A stretch of DNA of 32,148 nucleotides. Origin: Loki-b32 sp048941605 (GTDB taxonomy: Archaea; Asgardarchaeota; Lokiarchaeia; Sigyniarchaeales; SOKP01). Positions 1 to 8,472 of this stretch are shown here, piece after piece. The stretch covers positions 1 to 32,148 of the forward strand of contig JBHLNL010000020.1 in NCBI GenBank assembly GCA_048941605.1, in the 5' to 3' direction. The notes under the pieces are model-generated. The model worked only from the letters and a program-made list of their open reading frames with translations, had not been told where the DNA came from and searched no databases. Numbering within the stretch: the stretch's first letter is position 1; the number at the start of each line of letters is the position of its first letter. A program made the position numbers and the translations under genes.

Positions 1-1
1 A

Positions 2-256
2 AACTCTGATCTAAATAAATTAATTAGAGAAAAACCCGATGCATTTAAAGAACACCATTTATTACTAAATTGCGAGATTACAGATGAATTTGGGCTAAAA
101 GATGCTTCAGAACAACTCCATAAAACATTATTAGATTTGAACATTAACCATGATTATGAGATCTATTCGGAGCCAAAAGCAGCATTATCTCCTCATATAT
201 TGGGAATAGGATCCAAAATATTAACTGGAATACGTTTTTGTCTTAAATATTTCTAA
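2..256 (+). CDS. C-terminal fragment of an esterase-like alpha/beta hydrolase (5' end outside window)
   Basis: An open frame enters from the left edge and stops with TAA at 254-256, giving 84 residues. The peptide has the look of the last part of an esterase-family alpha/beta hydrolase. It begins in a segment that fits the acidic-residue strand and helix, reads EFGLKDASEQLH, and ends with ALSPHILGIG. The His of SPHILGI would be the catalytic His. The nucleophile and the rest of the fold lie outside the window, so the assignment rests on the tail only. It converges with the flavoprotein gene on the minus strand, with 30 bases between the stops. Confidence 0.5.
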   Translation, partial: NSDLNKLIREKPDAFKEHHLLLNCEITDEFGLKDASEQLHKTLLDLNINHDYEIYSEPKAALSPHILGIGSKILTGIRFCLKYF

Positions 257-286
257 TATTTGAAACCCAAAAATTCATTATTTTTC

Positions 287-1555
287 TTACAATAACATTG
301 CTTTAAAGAATTTGGGGCTTAAGGTAATTTTTGAAAGAGTAGGGAGTTTACTAAACCATTTTTCTCCAACATATCTGTCATTACTTGTATTATGCTTAGA
401 AAGATCTTGATTTATATATGCTTCATATATATATTTTCGAGCTAATTTATTTTCATTAAGCAATTCTGTATATAATCGCCATAGGGATTTTACATGAGAA
501 CTTTCATTGTAGATTAAGTATTCAAGGGCATTTCCATTCTTGAAATATGGAAATAGGATGTGTTTAACTTCTTGGTCATATTTCAGCAACTCTGATCGGT
601 TAAATCTACTATCTTTCTCAAGTAATGGTTTTATTGTATTTGTAGCAATATCAGCACTCGCTACTCCTGGGAGCATTCCTTCGTAAAAAAAGGCGGTGAC
701 CAATCCCGCAGCTTCACCAAGTACTAGTACTCGATCATTTGAGAAATTCTTAATAGGATGTTTGGATATTTCCCCTGCTACAGTGGTTGATAAATCATAT
801 TTTAACCCATCTACAAAAGGTTGAATTGGTTTATAATTTTTCAAAATCCGGTCAAGTTTTTCGATAATTGCCTCCTTAGATTCATTTTTTCCACCTAGAA
901 ATCCGGTTGCTATTCTCTCTTTACCTTTATTAAAATAAAAAGGTCCATTAGTCGAAATCTTAGGATTTATATGGAAAATGTAATTGTATTCTAAGTTTTC
1001 ATTTATCTTATCTTCATCTCCAAACAAATGGATTAATGCACCTGTGTAATGATCAGGCATCTCAAATCCTAAGGAGCGTTGTAGATCAAAACCTCGTGAA
1101 CCAGTTGCGAGAGCTAATAGTTTTGTATTATATGATTCTCCCTTGCTATTAATCAATTCTAAATATTCGTTATGCCTATTAATTTTCGAAATACTTTCAT
1201 TTGAATTGAATGTGCCTCCTTGTTCTTCAAGTTGATTAATAAAACTTTCCAAGAGATTTTCAGTATAAGATATGTTTCCCAAAGGTATTCCAAATTCAGT
1301 GGAGTCAATAACACCATTAAACTCATCACTCATATAATTAGACTTAGTGTGATGACATGGAAAAATATTTTTATTATTCCAATCGATTTCTTCCTTGATA
1401 AAAGACCGATTATGTTCGGGAAATACATTTGTTCTTATCGGAATCTCTTTTCTATAATCTTGGGTTTCAATTAGAAGTGTCTTTGCATATTTTGAAATTT
1501 TGGAAGCAAATGTTGTACCAGCAATTCCCGCGCCAATGATTATAATATCGTACAT
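287..1555 (-). CDS. FAD-dependent oxidoreductase, geranylgeranyl-reductase superfamily
   Basis: This 422-residue flavoprotein starts with a dinucleotide-binding GxGxxG motif (IIIIGAGIAGTTFA, residues 4-17). A second FAD contact near residues 280-300 (RVLVLGEAAGLVTAFFYEGM) matches the GD.AG......GEG.. pattern of the geranylgeranyl reductase and p-hydroxybenzoate hydroxylase-like superfamily. An ATGSRG segment near residue 149 fits the usual third FAD element. In archaea such enzymes reduce the isoprenoid chains of membrane lipids, but many paralogs act on other substrates, so the substrate is open. It is a monocistronic minus-strand gene, divergent from the M48 protease. The 180-base gap upstream is A+T-rich and should hold both promoters. 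Confidence 0.8.
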   Translation of the reverse strand: MYDIIIIGAGIAGTTFASKISKYAKTLLIETQDYRKEIPIRTNVFPEHNRSFIKEEIDWNNKNIFPCHHTKSNYMSDEFNGVIDSTEFGIPLGNISYTENLLESFINQLEEQGGTFNSNESISKINRHNEYLELINSKGESYNTKLLALATGSRGFDLQRSLGFEMPDHYTGALIHLFGDEDKINENLEYNYIFHINPKISTNGPFYFNKGKERIATGFLGGKNESKEAIIEKLDRILKNYKPIQPFVDGLKYDLSTTVAGEISKHPIKNFSNDRVLVLGEAAGLVTAFFYEGMLPGVASADIATNTIKPLLEKDSRFNRSELLKYDQEVKHILFPYFKNGNALEYLIYNESSHVKSLWRLYTELLNENKLARKYIYEAYINQDLSKHNTSNDRYVGEKWFSKLPTLSKITLSPKFFKAMLL

Positions 1556-1736
1556 AAATAAACAAATCTATTAAAGGGTTTTAAATTATTTGTTATAATC
1601 TTCTAAATGTTTTTAATTTTTAGTTGGAAAGTTTTTATAAGTGTGTCTTTCTACAATAACATGAATAAAAATTTTTATAAATCTAATTAAAAAAAAATTC
1701 AAATTAATTTAAAGGTGGTAAATTATAGGATTAAAA

Positions 1737-3434
1737 TTGGCTTCGGGACTTGCTATAACTTCATTGTTTGCACTGATGTATGCTGTTGTCTTCGTGATAG
1801 GGGTTTGGTTTTTACCCTCAAATATATGGGGCTTAATCATCATGATCGCATTTACAATTGGTATAGTATTACTTCAATATGGAATATCTCCTTTGATTGT
1901 AGGCTGGTTATATAGGATTGATTGGATATCTTATGAGCAATTCGCTGCGGAATTTCCACATCTAGCAGATTCATTGGATAAAGTAGTTGCTTATAATGGT
2001 ATAAAGATACCACGACTTGGTATAATACATGATCTTAACCCAAATGCATTCACATATGGTTGGTCAAAGAATTCAGCAAGAGTTATACTCACAGATGGAA
2101 TCTTACACTATTTAAACAAAAAGGAGCAAAATGCTGTATTTTCACATGAATTAGGGCATGTTGTTCATTCAGATTTCATCCTTATGACTGTTGTATTTGC
2201 TATTCCATTAGTTCTATTAACAGTTGCTCGATGGGCATATTATGCTAGTTATTTTTCAAGAAGTAGTCGAAGTGATAGTGATGAAGGAAATTACTTAAGA
2301 ATTGCATTGATTGCAATTGCTATTTTATCTTACATCAGTTATTATTTAAGTTATTTAATATCGCTTATAGTCAGCAGAATTCGTGAATACTATGCCGATG
2401 AACATAGTGCAGAAGTATTGGAAGACCCTAATGCCTTGGCAACCGGTCTTGTTAAAATAGCTTATGGTCTACTTGTTGATAGTAATATTGAAGAAAGAAA
2501 AAAATCAAGAGTAAGAGCACTAAGAGGCTTTGGAATATTTAATCCAAGCGATGCGAAGGGATTAGGAGTTATAAGTGTTGGAACTACTCAAGTTTTATCG
2601 ATGGAAGCTGTTCAAAAAGCAGCAGCATGGGATCTTTATAATCCTTGGGCTAAATATTACCAGATGTTTTCAACTCATCCATTACCAGCAAAGCGAATTA
2701 TGCGTTTGAATATGCTATGTGATATATATGGAATAAAGCCTGAGATTGATTTCTCTGATGCAAAAAGACTAAAAGAAGAGCAAGCAGGGAAAACCTTATG
2801 GGATCAATTTTTATGGGATATTTTCATGAAAATATTACCTACACTTGTTTTTCTAGCTCTACTCGGCTTAACAATTGTATGGATATTTGATCTAGCATTT
2901 GTTGGTTTTAATGTGCCTTTTCTCGCTCCAGTTTACGCGAATATGTGGCTTGTATGGGCTATTGGATTTTATGTTATAGGTTTCATGTCGATAATAAAAA
3001 CATCGTATATGTATAAAAGCGGTTTTGAAGATAAAAAAGTGATAGATTTAGTTACAAATGTTAAGGTCAGCCCTATTCGTAATATCCCCTCGTATATAGA
3101 GGGAAAGATTGTTGGGAGAGGTATTCCTGGATATTATTTTAGTGAAGATATGTACTTCCAAGATGATACAGGCTTAATGTATGTAGATTATAGATTTGGA
3201 ATTGGTCTCGTGGATCTTATCTTTTCTCTAAGAACTGTTAATAGATTGATAGGCCAAAGAGTCAGAATTAAGGGATGGTATAGAAGGGGTCCAAGCCCAT
3301 ATATCCAAGTAAATACGATATGGTCTGAATCTGGAACAAGACACAGAAACTATGCAAAAGCTTTTAGATATTTTTGGGCAGTTTTCGCATTTATCTTAGG
3401 AATTGTTTGTATTTACTTCTGGTTTCAAGGATAA
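1737..3434 (+). CDS. HtpX-like M48 family membrane metalloprotease with C-terminal OB-like domain
   Basis: Two or more membrane segments (about residues 5-60) precede a zinc protease domain. It has HELGH at 137-141, with the third zinc ligand expected in EYYADEHSAE (217-226). More hydrophobic segments lie between, near 150-165 and 185-212, as in HtpX, which cleaves damaged membrane proteins. After further membrane segments near 350-400, residues about 430-540 form a soluble beta-rich region, probably an OB-like domain, before a last membrane segment. The first usual start is TTG at 1737, with AGGA at 1727-1730. A better-spaced Shine-Dalgarno (GGTGG, 1714-1718) would instead favour ATA at 1725, giving an N-terminus MGLKLASG. 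Family assignment is firm; the start is not. Confidence 0.9.
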   Translation: MASGLAITSLFALMYAVVFVIGVWFLPSNIWGLIIMIAFTIGIVLLQYGISPLIVGWLYRIDWISYEQFAAEFPHLADSLDKVVAYNGIKIPRLGIIHDLNPNAFTYGWSKNSARVILTDGILHYLNKKEQNAVFSHELGHVVHSDFILMTVVFAIPLVLLTVARWAYYASYFSRSSRSDSDEGNYLRIALIAIAILSYISYYLSYLISLIVSRIREYYADEHSAEVLEDPNALATGLVKIAYGLLVDSNIEERKKSRVRALRGFGIFNPSDAKGLGVISVGTTQVLSMEAVQKAAAWDLYNPWAKYYQMFSTHPLPAKRIMRLNMLCDIYGIKPEIDFSDAKRLKEEQAGKTLWDQFLWDIFMKILPTLVFLALLGLTIVWIFDLAFVGFNVPFLAPVYANMWLVWAIGFYVIGFMSIIKTSYMYKSGFEDKKVIDLVTNVKVSPIRNIPSYIEGKIVGRGIPGYYFSEDMYFQDDTGLMYVDYRFGIGLVDLIFSLRTVNRLIGQRVRIKGWYRRGPSPYIQVNTIWSESGTRHRNYAKAFRYFWAVFAFILGIVCIYFWFQG

Positions 3435-3468
3435 AATCAAATTTTAAAAAATTATTTTTAATATCTAC

Positions 3469-3482
3469 TTTTTTTATTTTTT
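3469..3482 (+). terminator. T-rich transcription terminator after the M48 protease
   Basis: Runs of seven and six T separated by one A lie 35 bases after the M48 stop codon, in the convergent gap before the longin-roadblock gene. Oligo-T tracts without a hairpin are typical archaeal terminators. Confidence 0.5.
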
Positions 3483-3493
3483 AGATAAAATAA

Positions 3494-4252
3494 TCAGATA
3501 ATATTAGTTATTTTATTCGCTAGTTTCTGTAAATTCATATCGCACATTCCTAAAGGCACTGTTGAATCATAAAGAACAACAACTAGTAATGGATCTAATT
3601 TCCAAGGAATATCTACAACTTTAGAAAAAACTTTTTGCCCATTTTGCAGGCCATAATACATTTCTGGAAGATCCAGTGCACCAATCATATATCTAATTTC
3701 AAGTTCTTTCAGAGAGTTTACTAATATCTCATTTGGAAGCGATGTATAAATTGTATTTCCCTTGGTTGTCAATAGAGCCGCTCCAAGAAGTTCATTTTCA
3801 AGTAATAATCCTTCAAATACATCAATTACCTTTTTATAAAATGTTTGGCTCATATATATTTCATCTTCTCCTCGGACTATTGAATCAACCATCTTATCTA
3901 ATTTTGAGTTTTCAATCTGCTCATAATCCTTTATCTTAGCAGTGTCTGGATATTCCTCCAAAAAGACATCAGCAATTCTTTCTAAACGAGTAGTAACAAA
4001 TAAAAGACTTGCCGTAGAATCTGATAAAATAGTAAAAATTATGTCTCGATGTACCTTAAAAACAAATCTCAACTCTCTCATTTCAAGAATTTCAGGAGTT
4101 TTCCTAGAAATTACATTCTCTGAAAACGAAAAGATTGCTGAAAAGAAAGGTGTGATTAAATTAACTTCCAGATTCTCAAATTCATCTGTAAAATTACGAC
4201 TATATATACACACGCCAGTTTTCTTCAATATAAATAGAGAATGAATCCTCAT
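3494..4252 (-). CDS. Longin domain plus roadblock-like domain fusion protein
   Basis: The 252-residue protein has two alpha/beta modules. Residues 1-110 fit a longin domain: an opening hydrophobic strand (IHSLFILKKTGVCIYSRNF), a helix with FFSAIFSFSE, and paired strands through FVFKVHRDIIFTILSD. Residues 135-250 resemble a roadblock/LC7 module: a long helix, a GAALLTTKGNTIYTSLP strand-turn-strand, then VFSKVVDIPW and LLVVVLYDS. Both folds serve as platforms for small GTPases in eukaryotes, and Asgard genomes are known to be rich in them. The gene stands alone, about 16 kb from the two GTPases here. A TATA box 21-28 bases upstream of the ATG suggests a leaderless mRNA. The longin half is more secure than the roadblock half. 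Confidence 0.7.
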   Translation of the reverse strand: MRIHSLFILKKTGVCIYSRNFTDEFENLEVNLITPFFSAIFSFSENVISRKTPEILEMRELRFVFKVHRDIIFTILSDSTASLLFVTTRLERIADVFLEEYPDTAKIKDYEQIENSKLDKMVDSIVRGEDEIYMSQTFYKKVIDVFEGLLLENELLGAALLTTKGNTIYTSLPNEILVNSLKELEIRYMIGALDLPEMYYGLQNGQKVFSKVVDIPWKLDPLLVVVLYDSTVPLGMCDMNLQKLANKITNII

Positions 4253-4272
4253 GGAGAGTGATACCTTAATGC

Positions 4273-4280
4273 TTTTATAA
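4273..4280 (-). promoter_or_regulatory. TATA box for the longin-roadblock gene
   Basis: TTATAAAA reads on the minus strand, centred about 24 bases before the ATG at 4252. This spacing would put the transcription start at or next to the start codon. No ribosome binding site is present, which agrees with a leaderless transcript. Confidence 0.5.
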
Positions 4281-4340
4281 GCTTAAATATAGAAATTCAC
4301 TCTTTTAAGTATTTTTAATATAGCTAATAATAAAAGAAAT

Positions 4341-5219
4341 CTATTTATACTTTTTATTGTAATTGTCAATTTCTAATTTAATCTCTTCCCATGATGCCAT
4401 TCTTTTGATAATTGGGTTACCATTTAGATATACTCCTCTAGAAATCCCCAAATCTTTAATTAATTCAGAATCATCAGTGTGATGAAAGTTCAAATTGAGG
4501 TTGGAATATTTTTCTACTTCCTTTCTAATAGTATTAATCATATATTTTGACCAAGGGCATTGGCTATTAGAGAATATGGTTAATTTCAATTTTTCAGTCT
4601 TATGAAATTCTTTAAATTTAGGAAAAATCAATTTTGGTGGAGAAGAAGACCCTAAATCAAGATATAAAAGAATACGACTCCCATCTCTGTCAACTTCTTT
4701 GAATCCAAATTTTTTAAAAAAAGAAGTTGGCATATATTTTATTGAGGTTCCAAACCATCTGTCTCCTTCATATGCTAGAACACTTGCACCTCCATGTTGC
4801 ATTGCGCTTTCAATGAAGGATTCAAGCAATGCTTTTCCTACACCCATAAGCCAAAAAGGGGGCAGAATCCACATGCAATTAATAAAAAGTGAGTTTTCTC
4901 CATCTACAGGCTCAAGTACATGTTCAATAGGGAGATATTCCAATAAACCCATATATACTCGTCCATGAACTGCTAAATCTGAATGAAGCATTTTTCCCAC
5001 CCATTTATAATGAATCTTCTCATCTCGAGGTTTTTCGGAAGCTACTATTATTTTAAGACCTTTAGGTATCATATCCTTAATCCAGCAAATTCTTTCTTCC
5101 ATGCCATTTTCCATTAAATCTCTTGTTTCCTTGTCTACACTCGGATCTAGACAAACTGAACAAATTATATCTAATTTATCCTTTGTTACTACTTCTATCT
5201 CCATGTCAATAATACACAT
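4341..5219 (-). CDS. GNAT acetyltransferase fused to a C-terminal thioredoxin-like (YoaP-type) domain
   Basis: Residues about 5-190 form a GNAT acetyltransferase. The acetyl-CoA loop is at WLMGVGKALL (123-132), followed by FFKKFGFKEVDRDG near 167-180, where GNAT proteins usually have their last strands. Residues 211-292 form a thioredoxin/glutaredoxin-like module with the motif CPWS at 221-224. This two-part layout is seen in proteins with a YoaP-type C-terminal domain. The substrate is unknown; the CPWS motif has one Cys only, so it may bind rather than exchange disulfides. Two start codons fit, ATG at 5219 or ATG five codons later (MEIEVV). It is a single minus-strand gene between the longin protein and a nitroreductase. 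Confidence 0.75.
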   Translation of the reverse strand: MCIIDMEIEVVTKDKLDIICSVCLDPSVDKETRDLMENGMEERICWIKDMIPKGLKIIVASEKPRDEKIHYKWVGKMLHSDLAVHGRVYMGLLEYLPIEHVLEPVDGENSLFINCMWILPPFWLMGVGKALLESFIESAMQHGGASVLAYEGDRWFGTSIKYMPTSFFKKFGFKEVDRDGSRILLYLDLGSSSPPKLIFPKFKEFHKTEKLKLTIFSNSQCPWSKYMINTIRKEVEKYSNLNLNFHHTDDSELIKDLGISRGVYLNGNPIIKRMASWEEIKLEIDNYNKKYK

Positions 5220-5279
5220 AAATATAAATTTAAGTAAATATACCCCTAGAGATTTGAAATATAAAAATTTTATTTTATT

Positions 5280-6062
5280 TTAGCCTGTCCAATCACGAAT
5301 TGCAATTTTTACGGATCGACTCATCTCGAGTGAAAAATCCGCTCCGGTTTTTTGTAAATAATAATCTTGTCCAATATTCTCCGCATTTTTAACAAGTGAT
5401 TCTTTTTCAATATGCTTGAACATTTCTGAGAATTCTTCTTTATTAAAACGTTTATAAGTATTAGTAAAATGTATAAACTTTTTAGGGAAGCGTGAAGTAA
5501 GTATTCTTTTTGAGGGATCTTGCTTAGGATATCCAAAACAGAGCATAGCAATAGGAAAGACCCATTTTGGCAGATTAAACATCTCACGATGAATTTCAAT
5601 ATTTTCCATGATATCTGCAATATAGCAAGAACCAATTCCCATTGACTCAGCGGTAATTACTGCATTCTGGGCAGCAATTAAAGCGTCGCAACATGCTAAC
5701 AATAAATCAGATTCTGCTGGAGTGCGATATTTCTGATTTAAACCTTTACATTTCTCTGGAACACCAGAAATTCTATAAAAATCTTGCCATCGTTGGACAT
5801 CTGCTAAAAATATAAGCACTAGAGGTGCTTTGGCTATATGAGATTGATTGTCACAGGTTTTAACTAACCTTTCTTTCAAATCTTGATTTTTAACTTCAAG
5901 AATTGAATATTGCATCATATTACAAGCGGTAGGTGCACGCATAGCTCCATGTATTATTTTATCTATTTCTTTTTGAGACAAGGGCTTACTTCTATATGCT
6001 CTTACTGAACATCTATTTTCTATCACTTTTAATACTTCATTAATCTTATCTGGATTATTCAA
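5280..6062 (-). CDS. Nitroreductase family FMN oxidoreductase
   Basis: The 260-residue protein opens with the FMN-phosphate pattern RCSVRAYRSKPLSQKEI, then AMRAPTACNMMQYSILEV. It has the central helix ALIAAQNAVITAESMGIGSCYI and the strand-turn IAMLCFGYPKQDPSKR, all hallmarks of the nitroreductase fold. Such enzymes are FMN homodimers reducing quinones, nitro compounds or flavins with NAD(P)H. A C-terminal tail of about 60 residues follows the core. The likely start is TTG at 6062; a GGAG sits too close to it to be a normal ribosome binding site, so the start is uncertain. A second nitroreductase lies at 18.9 kb. Confidence 0.85.
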   Translation of the reverse strand: MNNPDKINEVLKVIENRCSVRAYRSKPLSQKEIDKIIHGAMRAPTACNMMQYSILEVKNQDLKERLVKTCDNQSHIAKAPLVLIFLADVQRWQDFYRISGVPEKCKGLNQKYRTPAESDLLLACCDALIAAQNAVITAESMGIGSCYIADIMENIEIHREMFNLPKWVFPIAMLCFGYPKQDPSKRILTSRFPKKFIHFTNTYKRFNKEEFSEMFKHIEKESLVKNAENIGQDYYLQKTGADFSLEMSRSVKIAIRDWTG

Positions 6063-6212
6063 ACTCCATCACTAATTCTTTATTATGAATTAAAATTCAA
6101 TTTGTAAATATAAATAAAAGTGTCTTAATAAAATCGAATATCTCTTCATATAATTCATTTCTTCTTTTGAATCAAAAATTATTTTTTGTTAGGAGTTTTT
6201 AATTAATTTATT

Positions 6213-6962
6213 ATGAAAGAAATCAACGATAAAGAATATTTTAATTCAGTTGAGATTAGTGAAAGGTTTCACAATAGGATAACAACAGAAGAAATAATAG
6301 TATACTTTGAAAAAGGGAAAATTAAGGGGAAAAAAATTGATAATGAATGGTTTGCCAGTCAAAAAGCGATTGAAGATTTTATTGATGAAGTATTATTAAA
6401 AGAACGAACTTTAACGGTGGGCCCTTATAAAATTGATTTATCAAATATAAAATTGGACGGAAGGATTTTAGATATTGGTGGTGGTGGAGAGGGTATTATT
6501 GGTCAATTTAAAGGTGAGCAGGTTGTTTCTATAGATCCTAATAAAAAAGAACTTGAAGAATCTCCAAGTACTAGAGATTTAAAGATAGTGATGGATGCTA
6601 AAGAACTAAAATTTCTAGATAATTCATTCGAAACGATAACAGCATTCTTTACCTTCATGTATATTCCAGTAAATGACCATAAAAAAATTTTTCAAGAAAT
6701 TTATAGAGTTTTAAAAGCAAATGGAGAATTTTCTCTCTGGGATGTAATAATTCCTAAAAATATTAATGAAAACCGAGATATTTATGTTATTAAGCTTGAA
6801 GTTAAATTTAATGATGAATTAATTGAAACAGGTTATGGAGTGTTATGGAACAAGGAACAAGATATGAACTACTATATAAATTTAGGAAAAAATACAGGTT
6901 TTGAAATTCTAAAAAGTAATGTAGAAAATGAAACGTTTTTTTTGAGATTCAGAAAAAAATAA
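6213..6962 (+). CDS. SAM-dependent methyltransferase with N-terminal helix-turn-helix-like segment
   Basis: Residues about 8-55 (SVEISERFHNRITTEEII... WFASQKAIEDFI) look like an excisionase/MerR-type DNA-binding helix-turn-helix with its short wing. Residues about 85-200 carry a class I methyltransferase core: ILDIGGGGEGIIGQF (motif I), VVSIDPN with an acidic residue after the second strand, and DNSFETITAFFTFMYIP (motif IV region). A post-I segment ends in RVLKANGEFSLWD. The combination suggests a methyltransferase with its own nucleic-acid- or regulator-binding part; the substrate is not known. The ATG lacks a well-spaced ribosome binding site (AGGAG lies 17 bases upstream). It is followed by the ferredoxin remnant on the other strand. 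Confidence 0.75.
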   Translation: MKEINDKEYFNSVEISERFHNRITTEEIIVYFEKGKIKGKKIDNEWFASQKAIEDFIDEVLLKERTLTVGPYKIDLSNIKLDGRILDIGGGGEGIIGQFKGEQVVSIDPNKKELEESPSTRDLKIVMDAKELKFLDNSFETITAFFTFMYIPVNDHKKIFQEIYRVLKANGEFSLWDVIIPKNINENRDIYVIKLEVKFNDELIETGYGVLWNKEQDMNYYINLGKNTGFEILKSNVENETFFLRFRKK

Positions 6963-6978
6963 AATTAAAAATTTGTGT

Positions 6979-7188
6979 TCTCCAAGCTGAATGTTTCAAT
7001 ATAGTGTTATATGGAAAGGTGTCTTGACATCCACTGTATTCAATGCATTCATCTATATTTTCTGCATTTTCCTTTCCATCAATAATCTCATAAACTTCAG
7101 TAGGGCACACAATTACACATTCTCTAGAAGCCTTACAAAGATCTAAATCTATTTCAACTCAATGTTCATTTTCTTCCCATCTATTCAT
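6979..7188 (-). pseudogene. Decayed 2[4Fe-4S]-type ferredoxin
   Basis: The 338-base gap between 6963 and 7300 contains a minus-strand ferredoxin remnant. It starts with ATG at 7188 and reads nine codons (MNRWEENEH). TGA follows at 7161-7159, then a long in-frame stretch: VEIDLDLCKASREC, VIVCPTEVYEI, ENIDECIEYSGCQDTFPYNTI, ending near HSAW. Intact relatives of this type read C..C..C...CP in the second cluster; here two of those Cys are Tyr (codon TAT) and Phe (codon TTT). Each is one base from a Cys codon. The TGA sits where Trp (TGG) would fit. No stop codon follows at the expected end, and the frame runs on into the neighbouring gene's antisense. Disabled gene, high confidence; the original function is inferred from the motif. 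Confidence 0.75.
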
Positions 7189-7300
7189 ATTGATCATTAA
7201 AAAATTAGTTTTAATATTATCTGGGATGTAACCAATTATTGTATAATTTATAATCATAAAAATAAATAATTTCAATAAATAATGTTAATATGTGATTTAA

Positions 7301-8443
7301 ATGGAGTTAGATACTTTATATAGCCCAGAAAAAATTGGGAATGTTCAAATAAAGAACAGAATTGTGCGTTCTGCGACATTTATGCGTAGTGCAGAGAAAT
7401 ATGGTTATATTGGTGAAAAATTCATCGAAATATATAGTGAACTAGCGCGTGGAGGTACTGGATTAATAATATCCAGCTTTACAGCAGTAGATCCAGGAGG
7501 TACTGCTAGCCCATATCAAGCTTGTCTTTATGATGATTCATTTATTCCCGGTCAAAAGAAATTAGTAGAAACTATTCATGAATATGCGGACGTTAAAATA
7601 GCTGTTCAAATAGCTCATACCGGTCGTCTAGGATATCACCCCAAATATCACCCAGTAGCACCTTCTTCAATTCCATTCCAAGAAACAGGATTAACCCCCC
7701 GAGAATTGACAATTGATGAAATTAAAAAATTAATTCAAAAATTTATAGAAGCAGGGTGTAGAGCTTATGAATGTGGCTATGATCTAGTTCAGTTGCATGC
7801 TGCTCATGGTTATTTCTTGAGTAATTTTATTTCACCCTATACTAATAAAAGAACAGATGAATTTGGAGGAAATACTAAGAATAGAGCAAAGATCCTAATT
7901 GATATTTATAATGGATTAAGAGATGAATTAGGAAAAAATTTCCCTATAACAATTAAATTACAAACGGAAGATTTCATTCCAAATGGATTACAGATTGAAG
8001 AAGGTGTTGAATACGCGAAAATACTTTCTGAAATTGGCTATGATGCCATTGAACCTAGCGGAGGTGGAAGAGATGCACATATTCTAACAAAAAAGGCATA
8101 TCCAAGTTTAAATGTTAAATCCTCTAAAGAAGAAAACTATTTTTTACCACATGTTAGAATGATTAAGCCATATATGAAAAATACGAAATTAATTTTAATG
8201 GGGGGCATAAAAAATCCTATTTTTGCTAATAATATACTTAAAGAAAAAATTGCTGATTTTATTTCATTGTGCCGACCATTAATATACGAGCCCGATCTTC
8301 CAAATCGTTGGAAAAATGGTGATCTCTCACCTGCAAAATGTATTAGTTGTAATGGTTGTTATATGACAATGATAAACGGTCCTGTATACTGTGTTACAAA
8401 GAGAAAGTTGGAGAAAAAGGAAAGAGGTAAGAAATTAAAATAA
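7301..8443 (+). CDS. NADH:flavin oxidoreductase of the Old Yellow Enzyme family with Fe-S cluster motif
   Basis: The 380-residue protein has the FMN-binding TIM barrel of Old Yellow Enzyme relatives: SPEKIGNVQIKNRIVRSAT at the start, VQIAHTGR near residue 105, and VQLHAAHGYFLSNFISPYTN near 164-183. RTDEFGGNTKNRAKI follows. A late GGI loop and SLCRPLIYEPDLP fit the phosphate-binding end. The C-terminus has KCISCNGCYM then a further Cys 12 residues on (C..C..C...........C). This is the 4Fe-4S motif of the 2,4-dienoyl-CoA reductase type. The large C-terminal NAD/FAD domains of that enzyme are absent, so electrons must come from a partner. The substrate is unknown. Confidence 0.9.
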   Translation: MELDTLYSPEKIGNVQIKNRIVRSATFMRSAEKYGYIGEKFIEIYSELARGGTGLIISSFTAVDPGGTASPYQACLYDDSFIPGQKKLVETIHEYADVKIAVQIAHTGRLGYHPKYHPVAPSSIPFQETGLTPRELTIDEIKKLIQKFIEAGCRAYECGYDLVQLHAAHGYFLSNFISPYTNKRTDEFGGNTKNRAKILIDIYNGLRDELGKNFPITIKLQTEDFIPNGLQIEEGVEYAKILSEIGYDAIEPSGGGRDAHILTKKAYPSLNVKSSKEENYFLPHVRMIKPYMKNTKLILMGGIKNPIFANNILKEKIADFISLCRPLIYEPDLPNRWKNGDLSPAKCISCNGCYMTMINGPVYCVTKRKLEKKERGKKLK

Positions 8444-8472
8444 AAGATTGAAGATTGTAAAAAGTGGTTGTT

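Noticed and set aside
7159..7161. TGA inside the ferredoxin frame read as selenocysteine
   Set aside because: The position fits Trp, not Cys; no SECIS element was identified; and other Cys codons of the cluster are lost and the stop is missing, so decay explains it better.
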